Shown piece by piece: positions 49,937-62,269 of a stretch of 64,000 nt of DNA (positions are counted from its first letter, which is position 1; each line of letters begins with the position of its first letter). Source of the stretch: Zygnema cylindricum (lineage: Eukaryota; Streptophyta; Zygnematophyceae; Zygnematales; Zygnemataceae); NCBI GenBank assembly GCA_037447655.1, contig JBBHKE010003427.1, positions 1-64,000 on the forward strand. Direction: 5' to 3'. Both the position numbers and the translations under genes were made by a program. Under the pieces are notes generated by a model. That model was given only the letters and a program-made list of their open reading frames with translations, was not told where the DNA came from and did no database searches.

Positions 49937-50855
49937 AGTAGACGAGTTTTAGCCAAAGTTAAATGCATGTTTAGATAGTGAATTTCAACGGAATTTGCTT
50001 ACTAATGCGTGACACCCCTTGCCTCCCGCCCCCCCTAACAAATTTACAAACACAATTGTTATTTTTTGCATAATTACAATGTAGAAATTTGAAAAACAAA
50101 TTGGAAGAAAATATTGTGCATCAAATGAGGAATCTTGAAAAGAAGCTTGATTTCGCTTTCCCTTTGGTGGTTTTCAATGGATTTATGTTTTTGTTTTTTT
50201 TTGCTCTTGTCATTGAGTTCTTTCGGGTTTAAGGCATTGTGTTAGTTTAAAGTAATCATTAGGAAAGAAATAGCAAAATAATATTAAGAATATAAAACTT
50301 ATATAAACATCAAGTAAAAAACTTTTGGAAACAAAGTTGTTTCAATTCTTGAAAATGAGACTTGGAAAGTCAAAAACAAAATGGTGTGAGCTTTGGAGAA
50401 AAGAGAAGGAAAGGAAAAGGGAGTGGGACGGTCCCCTCACAACCCCCTAATTGACCCTCTTCCCGTTCTCCCTCCCCTAGTTTTTCAAATGATTAGCATT
50501 TGCGATCGTTTGCTTTGTCTTGATTTTTGAGTTGTTAAATTTCTATTCATTTTTTTTCAAGAATTCCCAACATCATCCCTTTAATGGTTTTTTTGGTTAT
50601 TATAATATTGGAAGTTTTAATCCCTTTCTTCTATTGGTTTCGTTATTTTCAATGCTTCCACTTCTTGGTGATTGTTTTTACGATATCGTTTTATAACATA
50701 AAATTTTCCACCATATTTTTTGTTCTTTATTTTTTGAAGACTATACATCAAGTATGGGGTTCTCTGATATACTTATTATTTTTTTTGTTTCTGTGAGTTT
50801 TTATCTTTAACGCCCTTTTGTATCCGATACATTCAGAATTTCACTCTGCTTATTA
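49937..50855. other. Non-coding AT-rich spacer
   Basis: No gene seen; T-rich Phe/Ile frames only. Confidence 0.5.
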
Positions 50856-51780
50856 ACCCTTCCGTCTCCTCCCTCGTTCCTCCCTCCTTTCCGCCTCCAC
50901 TCCCTTGCCCTTTTCAACGCTCTCCTTCACTTCTCCCCTCCGGCCCTCCCCTTCCCCCTCCCCCTTCCCTTTCTCACTTCTCCCTTCCCCCTTCCACTTC
51001 TCCCTTCCCACTTCCTCTTCTCCCTTCCCCCTCTCCCCAACTGCTGTCCTGTCCTCTCTCACCTTTCCCCATCTCTCTTTCCGCCACTCCCCATCACCCT
51101 CCCCCTCGCCACCCTTTCTTTCTCTCTCTATTCTCTTGCCTCCCTCCATTCATCCATTCAACCTTATAGCAGAGGGCAGCCACTCTTCCTCCTCTCTTCC
51201 CATGATACTCAGATCGAAGAATGAGGGGGGTAGGGCTCTGATTTTTCCTCCCTCTTTGACGCATCTAGTAGAGGGTAGAGGATACGGGAGAGGGGAGGGG
51301 GAGGATAGAGGCGCATGATAGACTATTGTCGGCCATTGCCTTTTTATCCTCCCTTTATTTTTGTTTAAGTATCACTCTATTGTCCCTCTTCCCTTCAAAA
51401 TCAGAAAATAAAGCTAACTTATCTACCCTCTCCCTCTCCCCTAAATCTGCCCTCTCCTTTTCCCTCTCCAGCTCCCCCTCACTCTCCTTCTCCCTATCCC
51501 CTACCTCTACCTTACTACTAAATCGACACTCTCCCTCTCCCTCTCACTCTCTCAAAACTCTCTCCACTCCTTTTCCTTCTCTCTCCCTCTCCCTCTCTCC
51601 TACATCGACGCACTCCTCTCCCCTCCCACCGCCTTTTCATTCTACATTTCTTTCCTCCTTTATTTATGGCTTTACCCTATTCCTCTCCCTCTCCTTCTTC
51701 CTCTCCCTTTCACTATCTCTCGTTTTCCCTCTCCTTCTCCCTTTTTTTTACTTTCACTATTTTTCTCTCTTTCTAGCAAA
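50856..51780. repeat. Polypyrimidine tract (CCCTCTCC), about 0.9 kb
   Basis: Almost pure C/T on the + strand, broken by about 180 bp at 51160-51320. The Ser/Pro/Leu frames at 50905-51318 and 51326-51892 are artefacts. Confidence 0.92.
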
Positions 51781-51849
51781 CCTTATTTTGTTTGTTGCTC
51801 AGATCTCTCTTTCTCATCTTTTCTCCGTCTCTCTATACCCCTCGATGCT

Positions 51850-51935
51850 TGTCTTTTCTGAATTGCCTAATTTCGTTGTCACATTGCAGTAATGTCTTTT
51901 CTAAATTGCCTAATTTCGTTGTCACATTGCAGTAA
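51850..51935. repeat. 43-bp tandem duplication
   Basis: Two units 'tgtcttttct.aattgcctaa...gcagtaa' differing at one base. Confidence 0.95.
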
Positions 51936-52054
51936 GTGGAGAACAGGATTATGACAGGTGTACTCGATACTGTTGTTTTTGGAAAGCTTTAAGTCTCAGC
52001 AAATTTATAGGACGGCGGAAAAATAGATCTATATGGACACGCGTCATCTCTTTA

Positions 52055-52335
52055 ATCACAGTGCAGGTTTTTGAATGGTACCGACAACGCAGCTGCGACG
52101 CAGATGGAACAAGCGCAGCTGCGGTTATTTTTGATATGGTCTGTACGGACAAACGCAGCCTGCGACGCAACGGGTCAAACGCAACTGCGGACATTGCGGT
52201 ACATGACAACGCAGTTGCTACGCAACAAGACAAATGCAGCTGCGGCTAATTTTTGTATGTAACGACGCAGCTGCTACGAAGCTACGGATATTTGAATGTA
52301 ATCAGGAATTGGACTGCGCTGCTGCGGTTGATATA
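52055..52335. repeat. Cluster of CGCAGCTGCG-type motifs
   Basis: At least six 'acgcagctgcg'-like sites (some acgcaactgcg or acgcagttgc) in 280 bp. Similar gctgcg/gcagc clusters lie at 55110-55230 and 57950-58200, so they may be subrepeats of one LTR family. Confidence 0.6.
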
Positions 52336-52740
52336 AATCAAGTTAACGGATGAGATTCACTGAGCCATGCGACAAGTATTTGATCAAATTACTTGTTGTG
52401 AAGCCAGGCGACAAGTATTTGATCAAATCACTTGTTTAGGATTCTCAGTAATATTGATTGTACAGTGATAGATTAGTTTTAGCGTGATCAGGAGCACTTA
52501 GACCTTAGTGACAGTTTAGTTCTTTTGGACGTATGTTTAATGAACACTTGTATCGGCGGTACAGCACTATGTAGTAGGACAACTGAGTGAAGAGTATAAG
52601 ACTTAGGACGTAGAACATTTTATGTATCCAGACTTCCAGACTGTGTAATCTGCAGACTGTTTTTGGGAAACTTCTGAGTTGCATATTTTGGTGTATGTTG
52701 GATCAATTGAGCTGCCCATTTCTTTTGTTGTGGATTTTGT

Positions 52741-54813
52741 TGAAGTGAAGTTTTAACGTGTGCATGATTAGGAGGAAGAAGAGGAGGAGTTTCGTGTTAG
52801 CGAAAGACCGGTTGCTTTACCGGCTGTTTTGGCCATTTATTAACAAATAGGAGGATTGAAAAAAATTGACGAAGATGAAGAAAAAAAAAAGAGGAGAAAT
52901 CAGATTCTTGTTTCCGGGTTTGAAAGAAGAAAAGAGTAGAGACGAAGTGGAGGTAGTGAGAGATTATTCTCTCGGAAAGAAAAAGAGTACTCCTTCCCTC
53001 CTGGCGGCTTCGACGTTTGTTTGGAGAAACCATTTTATTTGAAAGTTTTATTTGAGGAAGAATCTCAGATGTATGGACCGACTAATTTGGAAGATCAATT
53101 TCCGAAATTTTTCAACAAATTGATGTGGTATATTGATGCCCTATTACAATTTGAATCAAGAGGAGAAAAGGAAAAGAATCATTTGCCTGATAATTCAAAT
53201 TCCTATATTGATGGAGATGGAGATGAGAGTGGAGAAGACGAGAATGTGAAGAAAGAGAAGAGGTAAACTGTCACTTAGAATTCCAAGGAGGAGAGGTGGC
53301 ATTTAAAGAGCTTGAGAACATTTTTTTTCAATACTTTGTTAAACTATGTCGGTAGTGGAAGAGATCGCAAAAACAGGGATTGAGGTGATCGCAGTGTAAG
53401 CTACGGCCGTGTTGAATTTACAAATTATTTTGAGTTTGGAAATTTTACCGACGACGGACTATAATTTTCCGATTGGTATTTTTATGATTAATTCGATGAG
53501 AGGAGATGAAGAATAAAAGAATATTTTGATTTTTATGAGGAGAGCGAAACTCATGATTTCTTGTCCATTGGGCATTCCGCATTGGAGGAGAAAGCGCATG
53601 TCCATTTCGGTTTGAATAGTTGAAGGAAAATGTTGACATTAAGAGTGACATTGAATTTTACATTGATGATTGGAGTGATGAAATTTGTATTTCTCGAGTG
53701 TCTTTGAATTCTCGGAAATTTAACAAATCCGAATAAGGGGAAGATAAAACGAGAGAACCAATTTGTTCAAATGAGAATCAAGATATGAGGGGGAAGAGGC
53801 CGAATATGCTTTCCTATTTTTGGCAAGGAGAAAAGATTTCAAACTCCCTTCATTTTATTTCTGATGTGAGGAAAAATCAACTTTATTTGTTGAGAATTTT
53901 GTTTGCGAGGATGTTGTTGGAAGCCGACAATCGTTTTCTAAATTAAGAGAGTTTCAAGAGTGGGAAGAATATTGGAGGCGGTAGAAATGAAGAGTGTTGA
54001 CAAAAAGAAAAAAAAATGAATTAAAAAGTGTGACATCTTTTTTTTCTATCAACGAAAAATAAAAAAGTGAAGTTTTTTTTGGGTTATATATGAGAGGAGG
54101 ACAAGTCATTCCGTACGAAGAGTCGGTTGGACGCTTGACGTACATTGGGGAATGAACGATGATATCGAATATTCAGGCGGCCGTTTTAGTCGTCGTCAAA
54201 TTTTGTCGGTCATAGAGTTATTCAAAATTTGATTACGCGGATCTTTCTGTACCTTATGGTACCATGTGGATGTGACTATGGTTTCAGTTGACGAAAAAAA
54301 TTATTTGGAAGTGCTAATTTTGATGGAGGTTGTGACGCGGAGTTATTTGACGTGGATTTGCGGCGTGGACTTTTCATTTATTTTCATTTCGAAATTTCAC
54401 CGCCCTGTTACGTTTTTTTTCGTTTAGAGCGGCATTTTGTTTTCTTTTGAGATTCTAAAAACAAATGGAGAAGCGCCATGTGGCGTATGCGTGAATTTTG
54501 ACGCGCGAAGTTACGGATGAATTTTGAGTGGTGATTGAAGGAAAAATTCGAAATCAAGTTGTAACGTTTCAGAGGGGGCTACGACATTCGGAGTTGATTG
54601 AAGTTTGCGAGGATTTTGTTGGAGGATTGTTCGATTTGGCGTTTTTGGAAAAATCGCGTGGAGATATAATTGTTTCTTACGTCGGACATTTGATGCTTTG
54701 TTTCGTACATTAATCTGGTGTTTTAATTTGTCGTTTAAGTATACTTTATGATGTTTTACGAAGGGGAAGTTTTAAGTTGTGATTGGTTTAAAGATTGCAA
54801 GTTTGAGAGGGGG
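52741..54813 (+). pseudogene. Degenerate retroelement internal region ending in a polypurine tract
   Basis: G/A-rich sequence with short coding-like islands, for example 53021-53263 (EEESQMYGPTNLEDQFPKFF, then an acidic DGDGDESGEDEN tail) and 54528-54710 (RGLRHSELIEVCEDFVGG). No reverse transcriptase or integrase motif was found. It ends with TGAGAGGGGG at 54804-54813 followed by TGTAAAAGGGTC, the layout of a polypurine tract and LTR start. Assignment is tentative. Confidence 0.35.
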
Positions 54814-55255
54814 TGTAAAAGGGTCAATGGTGCACACAGCACACCATAATGCAAAGCGGAAATCACCAAGGATCTTCCCGTAGCAACAATAGGAGCACAC
54901 AGCACTAGCAGACAAGGTTGCGCTTTATTACTTGGAAGAGTTTACAAGGTTGCGCTCGCTGCGTAGGTCTACTTCAAGTACTCTATTCACAAGCCTACCT
55001 GACTATTTAAACTAACTAGCTGCTAGTCAAACTAGTACGGTACAATTGTACACGTGGACTTTCCGGTCAACCTAGATCTATCCAAACATTCTTCTAGAAC
55101 TATACCGCACATTCTACATCCTGAGGCGTTGCTATGCTGCGCTGCTATGTTACGGCGCTACTAAATTGCTACGCCGCTAAGTTGCTATGCTGCGCTGGTC
55201 TGGAATCGCAGCTGCACTGCTCTGGAACCGTAACTATAGCAGCCTAGCCCTAGCC
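54814..55255. mobile_element. Putative LTR between two retroelement remnants
   Basis: Begins TGTAAAAGGG after the polypurine tract and ends near CCA at 55255 where the minus-strand P1 frame stops, so it could be the 3' LTR of either neighbour. On the minus strand a TATA-like tttaaatag is followed by a gcaaccttgt repeat (two copies). No second LTR copy was found. Confidence 0.4.
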
Positions 55256-55958
55256 ACTAAGTACCCGAATCGTGTAACCCTATTACAATGCTTTCCACTA
55301 AGGATTCAGCGTCCCGTTGAACCTTGACTGACTCAGGGAAATTGCAAATGCCGGAGTATGTCGTATGTTTCCTCGCGATACTCCTCGAACTCCTGGCGAA
55401 GGGCGTCGAGTATATTTTGGAGTTGCTCACATCGGGTCTCCAGCAACGCAATGTGATGATCTGCCGCCGCCAATCGCCTCCGAGTGATTCGCTCCCGAAC
55501 CTGGTTTTCCCCTCCTCGGTTGTAGAGTCCAGTGCTTCGGGTTGCGACGGAATGGCCGCCGGTGCAGGCTCCTCAGGTGCCGGACCTTGGGGTTCTTCGG
55601 GTTTGATTATTGGAGGAACTTCCTCACCCTCTTCGTCCGCTGGTTCCCACCGAGGTACTTTCCGTAACTTGAAGGACACGTGCTTCCTTGCAGCTCGGGC
55701 CCGTTGCAGAGCATTCTTTCGGGCCAGCTTGAGTGCCCGTACCTCGAGGTGACCTCTGCCCTAGAGATGATGTCATGGAGGCGGACATCCCACGGGTGAT
55801 ACTGACGGAGTAACCCAGGAACATTTATACTGTACCGGTAGTTGTCCTCCACTACTTCCACAAACGGTAGAGTACGTGGGTTTAACTGCACATAACCCTT
55901 GTGATTGTTCCCGAGGTCTTTTGTTCTCATAAAATTCCACGCCGGGTGTGATGGTACG

Positions 55959-57139
55959 TGTTGATATTTGTGTATTTTCTAGGTCTCTAAATAGGATAGA
56001 AAAAGGCAGAGGCAGTCTGCTTCTAACTCCCTTCTCCAAGCCCCCACACTTGTTATAGTCACTGAAGGCTGGATAGGGAGCTAGAGCCATGGTTACCTAA
56101 GCTCTCTAGAGAAGACAAGGGGGGTAAGTTAGGTACTTTAACCAAAAGTTAGCTGACGGATCCAGGAATTGATCCTGATACATGTCGTCTGTCAAGCAAT
56201 CATAGCCGATAGCTTTTACCGTTTAGTCTAGCGCTAGTATTAATACATGTATGGTTTGATAATTATTTATTTAGTTACACGTAGACTTTATCATTTAACT
56301 GGAAATATATACGTAGTACATAGATACAGTTATATAAAGTATGAAGTACGATACGGTTACAAAATAAATACCGCACATTTTGTTTCACATCAAAAAGAAT
56401 ACCGCGCAAGTATTTATGACAGCTACGATTGAAATCCGGATTTGATCGGACGGCCGCGAAGGATGGCGAGATCGCGGAATAGGATTTTGGCGGTTTGCGA
56501 TCACCACCACATCGAATGACACGTGGCAAAACCACATTGGATTGCGGCAACTCCGGGGATTACGGAAACGAATCCCGATATGACATGTGTCGACATTTTG
56601 GCCATGTCGTACGATGGCCGTACATAAAGTACTCCGGCACCTGTACTTTTTTGTACTACACAGTATTTTAATTGGTGCCGTACTTCAGTAGATAGAGTTT
56701 TAGAGGGGGAATAGGACTTAGAAAATTTTGGGTAGGTAGCTGCCTCTCCCAGAGAGCACCTTGTATAAATGGCAAACTTTGGCCAGCCATAACTATCAAT
56801 TTACTTGACCATTTTCACTGATTCTTTTTGCTGCAGACTCAGGGGAGTCCAGGCTACACAGGGGTGTAGTCGGTCAGAGTTTTTGTCTGCCAGGGTGGCT
56901 GCATTTCTAAGGGAAAGTCAAAGTGGGTGAATGTGTCCAAATCTCATATTCTAACTTTGCATTCTGTGGTGAAACTGAGCACACAGAAAGTGTTATTTCA
57001 CAGGGGTGAATCTATATTGGGGTTGTGATTGTCAAAGGGTCAGTCACTTGGGTTTATATCAACTTGGAGTCGGCACTATCTAGATTAGCTTCTTTTGGAT
57101 CTGCATAGTCTAAGGGCCAATGGAGGTCTCAGAGTTTCA
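55959..57139 (+). mobile_element. Solo LTR, copia family subfamily B (1181 bp), TSD GTACG
   Basis: Starts TGTTGATATT, ends CAGAGTTTCA, with GTACG exactly at 55954-55958 and 57140-57144. It shares the promoter-like 'cttgtataaatgg' (about 56760) and 3' third with the other LTRs. It is antisense to the P1 gene it interrupts. Confidence 0.93.
56153..56235 (-). other. Antisense tRNA-like module in solo LTR
   Basis: Minus strand: T-arm-like hairpin CAGG-ATCAATT-CCTG with B box GGATCAATTCC, outer stem partly decayed (TGAC/GTCA remain), and an A-box-like stretch at about 56218-56235. Confidence 0.6.
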
Positions 57140-57899
57140 GTACGCTGGCGGGAATAAAGATAGGGTCCCTAGGTTTTCCCATTCGCCACTCCTCGGGCCA
57201 CTCCTTGGGATCCCAATACAAGCATTTCGCGAAGCCGAAGGTGAGATCCAGATGTTGAGTGTCGGCAGGAAGTGGAAAGAGGTAATCGGGAATTTCCTCT
57301 CCTTGTTCACTCTCCTCGGATGTCTCCCTTTGATTTCCCCGAAGGAGAAACACCTCGTCTCCACTAGGGTATTGTGCTTCCGCTTTCTTTTTCGCGCTTT
57401 CGGAGGACTGCTAGTCAGCGGTACTCTCCTTGTTGGGGTCCCTCATCACCTCCAGATCCGAGGCGCGCTCCTCAAGTGGCGGAGGCGTTGGTTCTCGTTC
57501 TGGTTCCTCCGCCTCCGAGAGCTCATGATCTTCTTTATATTCCTGATCCCCTTCCCGGGTTGGGGTGTATTCGAGGTCCTGTGATTTTTCCGACCCCTCC
57601 CCTTCAGTGGTCCTTGCCAGCCCTGCCTCGCTACTGGCGGTTTCTTTTGGTTCCTGTTGCGCTTCTACCTCTCCCCTCCGGTCTGCCTCTACCATGGCCT
57701 CCGCCGCCATTAATAATCTCCGGGGACGGGTTACATCTTCTTGCCCCACTCGTACAAGTCTCCTCCTTTTCGGTGGTGGAGAGGACGACGACGCCATACA
57801 CACCACTGTACAAGACAATTCTGGTAGTTGCAGAAGGGAAGGCAAACTAACTATGCTGAGGGAAGTAATTTCTAAGCTGCCGAGACTAGGTTGTTCGCG

Positions 57900-58235
57900 A
57901 GGGTGGGTTGTTGCTTTATCAAAAAGGGTTGAGGGTGTCACTTTTGGACACTGCGAAGCGTTGCAACGTGCGAGGGAATCGCAGCGTCCAACATTTATGA
58001 AGCTGCGCCGCTGCGGCGAAACCGAGGGTTCGTTGTGACTGACGTGGTGAAACGCAATTGAGCCCTTGCGCTTCCCTGTCAGGGCAGCGGTGGCGCTGCA
58101 ATCCTCTGATGACATCTTAACCATGTTGCGCTGCGATGGCTGCGCTGCTATAGCGCTGCGGCGCGGTAACATCGCCGCTGCGTTCCTTTGCCGTGTCCCC
58201 AATATAATTGCGATGATTGCGACACCGCGCTTCGC
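57900..58235. repeat. GCTGCG-rich cluster upstream of P1 copy 2
   Basis: Many gctgcg/cgcagc motifs in about 330 bp, as at 52.1 and 55.1 kb. It could be part of an LTR upstream of the minus-strand locus; no ends were found. Confidence 0.45.
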
Positions 58236-58239
58236 TCCT

Positions 58240-58930
58240 GTGTTATAATTAGTATAACAAAACAGTTGTAACTAGGTGTTATAAACAACATATTATAACA
58301 GTTAGACATTACCGTTATTAGCAATAAATTAAAACAATTATCACTAGCTGTTATAGTTAGAATAACATAATAGTTAGATATAGCTGTTATAATATATAAA
58401 ATATAACAGGTAGATTTAACTATATATTTATCTACTTGTTATAAAAATGATAACATAAATATATATTAATCTACTTTTTATGATAAACATGATATAACAG
58501 TTAGATATAACTATTTTAATAAGTATAATAAAATAGTTGTAACTAGCTGTTATAAATAATGTAATATAGTAGTTAAATAAAACCGTTATAATCAATATAT
58601 TAAAACAGTTATAACTAATTGTTATGATTAGTATAGTATAACAGTTATAACTAGCCCTCACAAAACGTAAAATACAATAGTTAGATAAAATTACAACAAG
58701 AAACGTAATACAACACTTAGTACAGGTTGTTATAATATATATAATAAGCCAGTTAGATATAACGAATATAATTAGTTTAATATAACAGTCATAACTACCT
58801 GTTATAGTATATACAGTACACCGCCTACAAATAATTGTTTTACTTATTCTTATATAACAGTTGTAAAAGGTGTTATAACATATTTAATATAAAAGTTTGA
58901 TATATCTCTTGATTAGTGTGATATAACAGC
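58240..58930. repeat. Palindromic AACAGTTAGATATAACTGTTATA-like array (copy 2)
   Basis: Same unit type as 20040-20640: 'ataacagttagatataactgttat', often near-palindromic, repeated with much divergence over about 0.7 kb. Confidence 0.75.
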
Positions 58931-60290
58931 TAACTATAATTCAATATGAACAAAAATAAATATTTGATTAACACAAAATAATAACAAAAATAATACAATT
59001 TACTACTAAATTAAAATGGAATGAACAATCACCATCATCATTATTTATTTATATCATTTCTTGTTGATAAGTTTAATTTGGGTTTATATGTGATAGTTAG
59101 CAACCATTTCTGATACTCGAATAATTTTTGTAACATGGAGAACACCTTTGTTGATCCATCGATTAACACCATTTCTAGTAGACCTCCTCGTAAGCGAGTC
59201 GGTAAACTTGGCGCAGCACGGGTCTAACATATACAAAACCCAAGAACCAATGAAGATAAAAGGGAAAAAAATGGTTCTTGCACTACGACGTAAAAAAAAA
59301 AGAGACGCAAAAAAACAACGCTTGTAAATAAAGTGAGTGAAAAAAGAGTTGACAACGATCATTTGGGCGAATACAATAATGGTGATCAAATATTAAATTC
59401 GAGTACTGCCTCTAAATTCAAAACAACGTATTTTGTACAAACACAAAAGAAACCAGGTGATAAGGATTTGTTGGCTAGGAAAAGACAGTGAGAGAAGGTA
59501 CCTAGGAAAAGACAGTGAGAGAAGGTACCTTGAGACATACACGCAGAGGATGAAAACATGGAAGGTATTAGGAACAAGTATACTTTTAGTTTAAATGTTT
59601 TTAGTGAATATTGGTTTTTTTTGTGCCTTTGCAATGTTATTGGTGCATATGGTTAACTATTATAAATGTTTTTGTTTTAATTTTTTGACTTAGTAATTAT
59701 ATAATTTGAGTTGTTTGTTCCGAAATTTAACAGAACCTTAAACTATGTGCAAAAATGGTGGGTGTAACAAAAAACAACAATAAGTCGTGTTTCCGAAATA
59801 CATAAAAAAGATGAAAAACTTTGGGTGTTCACGGCCCACATTTACACGAACCATGATTAGATACAGTGGTCATTGATCAAGCCTCAATTAACAATTTCTT
59901 CCGTGCACATTAAAATCAGGTAATTAAGTCATGGTTTTACACAGTTAAAGATAAAACGTGGGAGGAAATAATAACGAAAGGTGGTGTGAGAGCAAAATTT
60001 ATTGAAAATACATGAGAGAGGGATTCAATGACAAATACGAAAAATAAACATTGTATAAAAAAGATTTGTGATAATGGATTTTTTTGCATTATCATTTTTT
60101 TGTGCATGTTGTGTTTTTTCAGTTTAATTATGTTTGTCCTATTTAGGTTTGTTTAATCGACCCCTAAAGTACAACGCATTTGACATATACAAACTAATAT
60201 TGAATACTTGTTTTTTTTTAAACTGTCTGAAGGATTTTTAGATGCCATATTGAAAGCACTTGTGTTTTTTATAAAACGCAATACACTATA
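58931..60290. other. AT-rich spacer
   Basis: No gene recognised. A 29-bp tandem duplication ('ctaggaaaagacagtgagagaaggtac') lies at about 59474-59531. Confidence 0.5.
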
Positions 60291-61345
60291 TTAGGGATTC
60301 CGATAGAAGATATAAGAAAACGTCCAGATACCGAGGCAATTATGAAAGGGCTTATTCGACAAACAAATATAAAATGCAATGAACAATACTTAGATCGACA
60401 ATTGAGAGCGTTGAGCGACGGCTAAAACACGAAACAATTAAAGTATATGCGTAGAAAATGGCTAGAGGCTTGTCATACTTTACCGCATGCTTACGAATAA
60501 ATGTTAGCTCGACCGATAATTTTTTTAACCATTTCGCAATAGGTAGAGGAAATAACGATAGAAAGAGTGAATTTGTAGGATTTGTTTTCTATAGAGGTGG
60601 AGAGTGTGGAGCCGTCCCCTTGTCACATGCTCGGATTTCTCGACATGAACGGCAAAACGAATAAGTTAAACAGTATTTGAAATAATTAACGTGACTTTCG
60701 CTACATCATTGTTTAACAACTTTATGAATTAACATTGTATTGTTTGCTTAGTTGTGAAACAATTTATCTATTTTGTTAAGAAATGATGGTCTTTAATGTG
60801 TTGACTATTTAACAAACTTTCTTTTAAAAAAAAAAATTAATGCAGAAAGATCACGAAGAGTATTATGGGGTGATTCGAAACAGAGAAATATGTTTTTTTC
60901 CGGTTTGGGGGATAACTTTATGGCTTTTATATTTGTTTCATATAAAAAAAAATAGGATTACGGCTGTCTTAGCTTTTCATCAAGATAATTTTGGTGAGTG
61001 TTACAAACTACTTTTGTTATGAATTGTATCTTATTTTTCTCCATAACATCTTCAAAAACTTGACATTTTTTTGACAATTTGTTTTTATTAAAATATGTTT
61101 TAATGATTTATTTACAAGTACATTTTTTTTTTTGTTCTCTATGGGTTTCAAAAATGATGAAGCGTTGGATTATCATACGCATAAAAAATTAATCCAAGCG
61201 ATGTTTTTATGTTTGAACATTGAATTAAACTCAAAAAAGGACGCAATGATAGGAGCAGGTTTAAGGGCGGCTGAAAGTAAAAAAGGAGAAACAATATTGA
61301 ATTTTTTACCTACTTTTAAATTTGTAAACTTTAAAGAAAAATGAG
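60290..61345 (+). pseudogene. Weak coding remnants, unknown protein
   Basis: Islands of protein-like composition occur in different frames: 60296-60423 (GIPIEDIRKRPDTEAIMKGL), 60458-60661 (RGNNDRKSEFVGFVFYRGG) and 61132-61341 (ALDYHTHKKLIQAMFLCLNI). They are separated by AT-rich DNA with possible splice sites. They may be exons of one decayed gene or element; no domain recognised. Confidence 0.3.
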
Positions 61346-61624
61346 AAAAAAAATGTCACAACTATTATGTTTACATAAAAAGATTTCGGTGTAAACAAGG
61401 CTTCACAATCTTATATAGCACGATTAGGGAGATGGGTTACTACTCATATGTACTTTTATTACGTAACTTTCATCCCATTAGAGTTTCTACTAGTTCAAGT
61501 TGGCTTTAAAGACAAAAATACGTACCTACTCCATCGTGATATAATTAATGAACGCGAATGTCTTTTCCAGCGTACATTTCATTATCATAGACTGATGGTG
61601 CTCAAGACGAAGTGAAACAGGTAA

Positions 61625-61813
61625 TTGTTTATTTTTTTAGAGCATTTTCTTAATTTCTTTTTCTTTTGTAGCTTTTTGTCATTTTTTATTATTCATTTTT
61701 TTTTCATTTTTTCTTCAAATCTTCCGTCTCTATATTTTTTTCTTTTCACCATTTTTCTTCCGTTTTATACATTTTTATTTTTTCAACTCTATTTTCTCTT
61801 TTTAATTGAACTT

Positions 61814-61844
<31 letters not shown>

Positions 61845-61990
61845 CTAACTAATTTTAACTAATCTTTATTTCTATTTCAATTTTGTTTGTAAAACAAAAA
61901 CGAAAAATATAAAAAAAAAAAAAAAATAACAAAAAATATTAACTAAACTAACAAAAAAAAAAGAAGAAAAAACTCAAATTAAAAAATATT
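61625..61990. repeat. Poly-T and poly-A tracts
   Basis: T-rich run to about 61845 (including ~28 T) and an A-rich run at 61905-61975. No gene. Confidence 0.85.
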
Positions 61991-62269
61991 GTATTTGGTA
62001 CTTTATTTTTTGGGAGGTTTGAACTTTGGAAAAAATCTTGAAGTAGTCGAGATAGAATCTCATAATTTGTTTATTTTTGTTTTGTTTTCTTTAATTAACA
62101 AAACATACATGCAAATGATACAACACGTGACATCTAGGCACAAAAGTTTTTGAGTTACTAATTGATTTAGACGAAGACGCGTTTACGTGAATATGATCAT
62201 TTACGAAACTTCCTTATACACGTTTTTTTTAGTTATTTTTATGTCAATACTAAGAGAATGTATTATGAA

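Larger units (their letters stand above)
55260..57797 (-). pseudogene. P1-family coding locus (copy 2) with a solo LTR inside
   Basis: Minus strand from the ATG at 57797 (MASSSSPPPKRRRLVRVG): a nuclear-localisation-like KRRRL, an acidic Glu/Pro-rich stretch, a stop at 57411, then EIPDYLFPLPADTQHLDL, EWPEEWRMGKPRDPIFIPASV, the solo LTR, and continuation SHPAWNFMRTKDLGNN, NVPGLLRQYHPWDVRLHDII. After a frame change there is a basic and then acidic linker (EEGEEVPPIIKPEEP), and in a third frame a coiled-coil end (LLETRCEQLQNILDALRQEF) to about 55330. Motif order matches copy 1 at 34.9-37.6 kb. Removing the LTR and one 5-bp repeat keeps the frame, so the LTR hit an open gene. One stop and two frame changes remain. 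Family unknown. Confidence 0.55.

Noticed and set aside
57120-58038. Plus-strand frames of about 155 aa
   Set aside because: Shadows of the minus-strand P1 locus, which has the homologous motifs.
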